From an uncultured Victivallales bacterium (GTDB lineage Bacteria; Verrucomicrobiota; Lentisphaeria; Victivallales; UBA1829), in contig CAKUJH010000008.1 in assembly GCA_934661375.1 (NCBI GenBank), positions 34,344-98,343 of the forward strand: a stretch of 64,000 nt of DNA, in the 5' to 3' direction. A program made the position numbers and the translations under genes. The stretch's first letter is position 1. Each line of letters opens with the position of its first letter. The notes beneath the pieces were generated by a model. It searched no databases and was not told where the DNA came from. It saw nothing but the letters and a program-made list of their open reading frames with translations. Below are positions 60,293 to 64,000 of the stretch, one piece after another.

Positions 60293-61735
60293 ATGATAAC
60301 GACACAGGACAACGCGAAAACCACCCGCTGGACCGGCTTTGCCGCCTCGATTCCCGGCGGCGGCCATATTCGCCACGGAATTCCCTGTCAGGATGCATCC
60401 GCTGTGATGACATCGCCTCGGCCGGCAGTGATCGTGTGCGATGGCCGCGGCAGCGCAAAGCTCTCCCATTTTGGTGCGCAAGGCGCGGTGGACGCATTCC
60501 GCTTTCAGATGTCCATTCTGGACCCGTTTTTGGTCAGCATCCTCGATGGAGAAGAGGAAAAGCCGGATCAGTGGATCAAATTCTGCAGGATCATGTACCG
60601 CACGCTCATGCAGGTGAAATACGACCTCGCAGAGAAGCATAATGAAGAGGAAAAGGAATTCGACTGCACTGTCGCGTTCGCCATTGCCGGGGAAAAATAC
60701 ATCGGCTGTTTCCAGGTCGGCGATGGTTCCATCGTCGTGCGCCAGAATGGGGTTTGCAAGACGGTCTTCCTACCGGAGAAAGGCGAATTTGCCAACCAGA
60801 CCCATTTTCTGCGTCCGGGTGGCGAAGAGCAGATGAAATTTCAGTATGCCTTGCTGGATGCTGGAGTAAATTCCGGGATCGCGATCACCTCCGATGGCCC
60901 TGAACACCTGATGTTCCGTCTCGCCGATATGACTCCCGGAAAGATCTTCGACATGTTTCTGGAGGATCTCCGTAAAGAAGAACTGTGTAAGCAGGATTTG
61001 ATGGATTATCTGACTCGCCGTGAATGGGCGGATGATCCGCGCGGTTCCGATGACCGCTCGCTTGCTCTGCTTGCGAGGGTCGGAGTTGAGCCCACCGTGG
61101 AACCGGCAGCGGCTGATGCAAACGAACCTGTGCCTCAGAACATGTCTGAAATCAAAAGCGAAATGCCTCCGGAGAATGAGTCCTCGCTGGAGCATCCCGC
61201 CGAGGTCTGCCCGGAACCCGAGCAGGAAAGCCATACGGATACGGAGGTTCAGACCGAAGCCCCTGCAGTTCCGGCAGAGACTAAAAAAAAAGGGAATCCG
61301 TGCTGGACTCTGGCTGTGGTGAGCGGTCTTGCGCTGGGACTCCTGGCGGAAACGGTCTGTCTGATGATGCAGCACCAGACGATCTCCCGGCAGCAGACGG
61401 AAATAACGGAGCAGGCTCAGACGATCTCCCGGCAGCATACGGAGATCCTGTCTCTGAGGCAGAAAATCGCGCACAAGAAGCAAGCGGAACAGGTGTTGCC
61501 AAAATCGACACGCCCTCAGCCGAACCGACAAAAAGTGCCTGCCAAGCCCGTTGCACCTGCCGCGAAGGAGGAAAAGTCGGGAACTGCACTTCCTTCTCCG
61601 GTTCCGTCCGCCGCAACGGACCGGGGAGCAAGAAAGCCGAATATCCCCGAAAAGGGAAGCTCCAACAGCTCGGATACCAGCGAAAAGCCGGAAAACGGAA
61701 ACATTCATAAGGAGGATACGTCCAATGAAAAATGA
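60293..61735 (+). CDS. PP2C-like protein phosphatase with membrane anchor
   Basis: The start at 60293 has AAAGGAGAAA at ideal distance; an in-frame ATG at 60254, overlapping the preceding stop, is the alternative. The 480-residue protein has PP2C features: SIPGGGHIRHGIPCQDAS, IVCDGRGSAKLSHFGAQ (metal-binding Asp50), CFQVGDGSIVV and ITSDGPEHL. A proline/glutamate-rich linker (residues ~265-330) leads to one membrane helix (NPCWTLAVVSGLALGLLAETVCLMMQ). A coiled coil (TISRQQTEITEQAQTISRQH) and a disordered tail follow. The phosphatase domain is thus probably cytosolic and tethered. It overlaps the next VWA gene by 11 nt. Confidence 0.88.
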   Translation: MITTQDNAKTTRWTGFAASIPGGGHIRHGIPCQDASAVMTSPRPAVIVCDGRGSAKLSHFGAQGAVDAFRFQMSILDPFLVSILDGEEEKPDQWIKFCRIMYRTLMQVKYDLAEKHNEEEKEFDCTVAFAIAGEKYIGCFQVGDGSIVVRQNGVCKTVFLPEKGEFANQTHFLRPGGEEQMKFQYALLDAGVNSGIAITSDGPEHLMFRLADMTPGKIFDMFLEDLRKEELCKQDLMDYLTRREWADDPRGSDDRSLALLARVGVEPTVEPAAADANEPVPQNMSEIKSEMPPENESSLEHPAEVCPEPEQESHTDTEVQTEAPAVPAETKKKGNPCWTLAVVSGLALGLLAETVCLMMQHQTISRQQTEITEQAQTISRQHTEILSLRQKIAHKKQAEQVLPKSTRPQPNRQKVPAKPVAPAAKEEKSGTALPSPVPSAATDRGARKPNIPEKGSSNSSDTSEKPENGNIHKEDTSNEK

Positions 61736-62432
61736 TGACAAAAAGAAGGCAACGACCGTGGCAAAATACGCAAATGTTCAAGGTGTGGATATCTCCAATC
61801 CGGCTGTCAGATGCCCTGTCGTGCTTCTTCTGGATACGTCCAAAAGTATGGCCGGACAGCCGATCAGTGAACTTGAGGAGGCTCTTTGTCAGTTCATTTC
61901 AGAAGTCAAGGATGATGTTGCGGCAGCCGCCAGCGTGGAACTCAGCATCATCACCCTGGATGAAAAGGGAACCGTCCAGCTCCCGTTTACTTCCGCAATG
62001 GATCTTGTCCCTCGAAAACTGGGATTGAAGGCCGCGGGAGGAACATTCACGGGAAAGGCTCTGGAGCGGGCGGCCGAGACAATAAGCAATCGTCGTATGG
62101 AATATGCTCAGAATGGCATTTCCTCCTATGCTCCGTGGGTGATCCTGATGTCCGATGGCAAGCCTGGAGACAAATGGGAACCTGCTGCGCAGAAGCTCCT
62201 TGCTATGGTCGATAAACTTCGGATGCAATACATAGGGATCGCTATCGGAGACAATGCAAGCACAAAGATTATGCAAAAAATGCTCCCGCCGCAGCCGGGA
62301 CCTCTGAAATTGTCGCATGTCCGTTTTAAGGAATTCTTCCGCTGGCTGTCCGATTCTCTATCTGCTGTTTCATGCAGCTGCGTCAGTGAACAGAACATCC
62401 CGCAAATCAAAAAATGGAGCGATGTCTTTTGA
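61725..62432 (+). CDS. TerY-like VWA-domain protein (second short copy)
   Basis: The 235-residue protein starts at 61725 after AAGGAGG, overlapping the PP2C gene by 11 nt. The MIDAS motif is DTSKS (Asp37), with TFTGKALERA (Thr) and ILMSDGKPGDKW (Asp) completing the site. The C-terminus RFKEFFRWLSDSLSAVSCS matches that of the VWA protein at 59571, with an identical IG-type core (MQYIGIAIGD against IQYIGIEIGD). The two are clearly duplicated genes. It is the last gene of the TerY-P module. Confidence 0.9.
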   Translation: MKNDDKKKATTVAKYANVQGVDISNPAVRCPVVLLLDTSKSMAGQPISELEEALCQFISEVKDDVAAAASVELSIITLDEKGTVQLPFTSAMDLVPRKLGLKAAGGTFTGKALERAAETISNRRMEYAQNGISSYAPWVILMSDGKPGDKWEPAAQKLLAMVDKLRMQYIGIAIGDNASTKIMQKMLPPQPGPLKLSHVRFKEFFRWLSDSLSAVSCSCVSEQNIPQIKKWSDVF

Positions 62433-62641
62433 CCGGGGAAAGCGACAAAAGCCGATCTGCGGAGATTATTGAGATTATCACTTCGAGTGCGGTCTCTTTT
62501 GCGGCGGGACGTGGATTCTGAAAGACACAGTAAGAAAAAGGCTACGCCTCACAAACCAACCTGCTCCTCCGGAGCTATACGGTCGGTCGGTTTGTTTCGG
62601 CTCGCCAACGCGCGTGGAACTCTGATCCGTCAGAACCAAAT

Positions 62642-62950
62642 GTGCGCAAAACTTCGGACACTACCAAGGCTTTCCTTGACCGTACTTATTCCTTCATGGA
62701 TTTCACCCAGCCGGATTATTCGATGGCGGGGCGCAAGGACAAGAAACTTGCCGGATATTTCTGCGCAGGGTTTGGTCCGGTCGACGTGTACACGCAAATG
62801 GTGGGGACTAACCTGAAGAGCTTCGCTATCGCCGGATTCCGCGATTATCGTGCACATGTCGCTGGCGGCGTGAACGCTCCCGCCAGCATTCTGGAAAAGT
62901 CCGAGGATCTGAAAGCCGCCGATCAAATGACGGAATGGCTTCTCGCCTGA
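62642..62950 (+). pseudogene. C-terminal fragment of a flavodoxin-like/NADPH-dependent FMN reductase
   Basis: The ~100 residues read TKAFLDRTYSF, KDKKLAGYFCAGFGPVDVYT and then an alpha/beta tail ending TEWLLA. KAFLDR followed by a LxGK-like strand is the pattern of the second half of flavodoxin-fold FMN reductases and iron-sulfur flavoproteins. The N-terminal FMN-binding half is absent and no ribosome-binding site is seen, so I call it a remnant. The debris-like region around it supports this. A real small gene starting at GTG 62642 cannot be excluded. Confidence 0.45.
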
Positions 62951-63567
62951 TTCGAGCGTAAAACATCGTGCGGTTGTCCGTTAGTCCATTGTGGACAACA
63001 TTTGCAGAGACGCTGGCGGTCGGGAGAGATCCTGGCCGCCGTTTGCGTTTGAAAGCCCCTGTCGCGGCAGTCATGTCGTTTTCCGGAATGAGGTCGGGGA
63101 TGGGCTTCCCGGAGGGCTTTTCATGGCGAGGTCGGTGGTTGTCCTTTACGCGATTATGGACACCATTTGCAGAGATACTTTCCGAAACCGATTTTCGGTA
63201 ACCATTTTACGGTAAAGTGCGAAAATGGCGACCTGACCTTTTGCCGTTTTTGAGGCTGAGATTCCAAAATAGAGAATATTTTTGGAGAGGACTTGGAGAC
63301 TCAAAAAGGTCAGGTCGATGAATCGGGGGACCGGAAAAACAGAGATTTTTGGCATAGTTTGCCGTGTGTTTCCACAATCCGTTCATCTCTAACGCTTAAC
63401 AAAAATTCCGTGCATAAAGGACTCAGGTCCTCTCCAAATAGAGAATTTCGGGAGAATCTATGCGAAACACACCCTTTCAGCAGGAGAATGGCGGTTTCTC
63501 TCCGGTCTCTGCCGGGCGGGATATGTTGTTGTAAATCATTGCGATTCAGCCACAAACGTGTTTAAAA
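62951..63567. repeat. Non-coding right border with direct and inverted repeats
   Basis: No gene is seen. ATTGTGGACAACATTTGCAG (62988-63007) recurs as ATTATGGACACCATTTGCAG (~63153-63172), each followed by AGA(C/T) and a similar stretch. CGACCTGACCTTTT (63229-63242) pairs with AAAAGGTCAGGTCG (63304-63317). CCAAAATA/TATTTTTGG form an inner hairpin, and TTTGGAGAGGAC (63281-63292) pairs with GTCCTCTCCAAA (63427-63438). It could be a decayed mobile-element end or a structured RNA. Confidence 0.6.
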
Positions 63568-63593
63568 CAAAAAATCCAGTCATAAAGGACTGG
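63568..63593 (-). terminator. Terminator of the tRNA-Pro transcript
   Basis: On the minus strand CCAGTC and GACTGG pair around CTTTAT and are followed by ATTTTTTG. It lies 21 nt past the 3' end of the tRNA. Confidence 0.85.
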
Positions 63594-63613
63594 AAAAGAG
63601 AGAACAAAAAAAA

Positions 63614-63691
63614 TGGTCGGGGCGACTGGATTCGAACCAGCGACCTCTACGTCCCGAACGTAGCGCTCCAACCAGACTGAGCTACGCCCCG
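63614..63691 (-). tRNA. tRNA-Pro (anticodon CGG)
   Basis: Read on the minus strand, the acceptor CGGGGCG (5') pairs with CGCCCCG (3'), followed by discriminator A and an encoded CCA. The D-arm has TAGCTCAGTCTGG, the anticodon stem CTACG/CGTAG holds loop TTCGGGA with anticodon CGG, and the T-arm has CTGG-TTCGAAT-CCAG. All arms are normal. It reads CCG codons. tRNA 3' ends are common integration sites, and an accessory region lies directly to its left. Confidence 0.97.
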
Positions 63692-63864
63692 ACTTCATAA
63701 AACGTTATTTAATATAACGCCGTTTCATGATTTTTCAAGCCGGATTTCAAGAAAAATCGCATATATTCCGGATTTGTCCATGGCTTCTGTATTTTTTTCG
63801 CTTCATTTTCAGACATTTTCTGGAGCAGACGGCAAATTTTTCCGTAATATTTTCCAAAGCCTCC

Positions 63865-63892
63865 TTGTCAAAAACGTAAAAATGTATATAAT
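63865..63892 (+). promoter_or_regulatory. Promoter for a gene beginning at the right window edge
   Basis: TTGTCA (63865-63870) and TATAAT (63887-63892) are spaced 16 nt apart. GAAAGGAGCG lies downstream at 63935-63944, and an ATG follows only at 63997-63999. The gene itself is outside the window. Confidence 0.55.
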
Positions 63893-64000
63893 ATAAAGAA
63901 GAGAGCTTTTTCATATCATCAATATGAATTGTGCGAAAGGAGCGAAAAAAACTTGACAGACAGGAAATAATCACCCATTGGCGAGAGAAATAAGTCATGG

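Overview
The window is a bacterial chromosome segment, most likely from the PVC group and probably a Lentisphaerota (Victivallis-like) gut organism. This is inferred from the gene mix: several Gfo/Idh/MocA oxidoreductases, GntR/LacI-type hybrid regulators, an H-X9-DG type prepilin beside putative secreted glycoside hydrolases, and a family B DNA polymerase beside topA. No database search was possible.

Layout. About 1-41.3 kb is ordinary chromosome. It holds the end of nagB, a radical SAM protein, an EamA-like permease, sugar dehydrogenases, topA and a B-family polymerase, murD, small hydrolases, an AraC regulator with a divergent dehydrogenase, and a dcw-like cluster read on the minus strand (mraZ, rsmH, ftsL-like, ftsI-like) with the tandem MraZ operator in front. 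Then come uvrC, an ECF sigma/anti-sigma pair, two carbohydrate clusters each with its own regulator, an ArnT-like glycosyltransferase, metG and rpsT.

About 42.3-63.6 kb is an accessory, defence-like region. Its core is a compact plus-strand operon (42939-54501) followed directly by a CRISPR array of 16 identical 36-bp repeats (54535-55547). The effector is an 1110-residue protein with one RxxxxH HEPN motif near each end, the layout of Cas13b (type VI-B). It is followed by type II-like cas1 and by cas2, which VI-B loci usually lack. Upstream in the same operon lie four genes not expected in a VI-B locus: an acidic, possibly sigma-like protein, a translationally coupled partner, a Lon-type Ser-Lys protease domain fused to a helical-repeat region, and a DUF3800-like (RNase H-fold) protein with a helical-repeat tail. 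By analogy with the type III-E Craspase and the CalpL/CalpT/CalpS cascades, I suggest an RNA-triggered protease and transcription-response system built around a Cas13b-like effector. This is the most exciting part of the window, and the signalling link is inference.

Downstream (55919-62432) is a TerY-P type module: three VWA proteins, a Ser/Thr kinase-like protein and a membrane-anchored PP2C phosphatase, with a small P-loop kinase and a small membrane protein in front. Between the kinase and the second VWA gene lies an 81-nt sequence with the conserved 5' and 3' ends of tmRNA but no mRNA-like domain, a tRNA-like-domain-only RNA or relic. The region ends with gene debris, inverted repeats and a tRNA-Pro gene.
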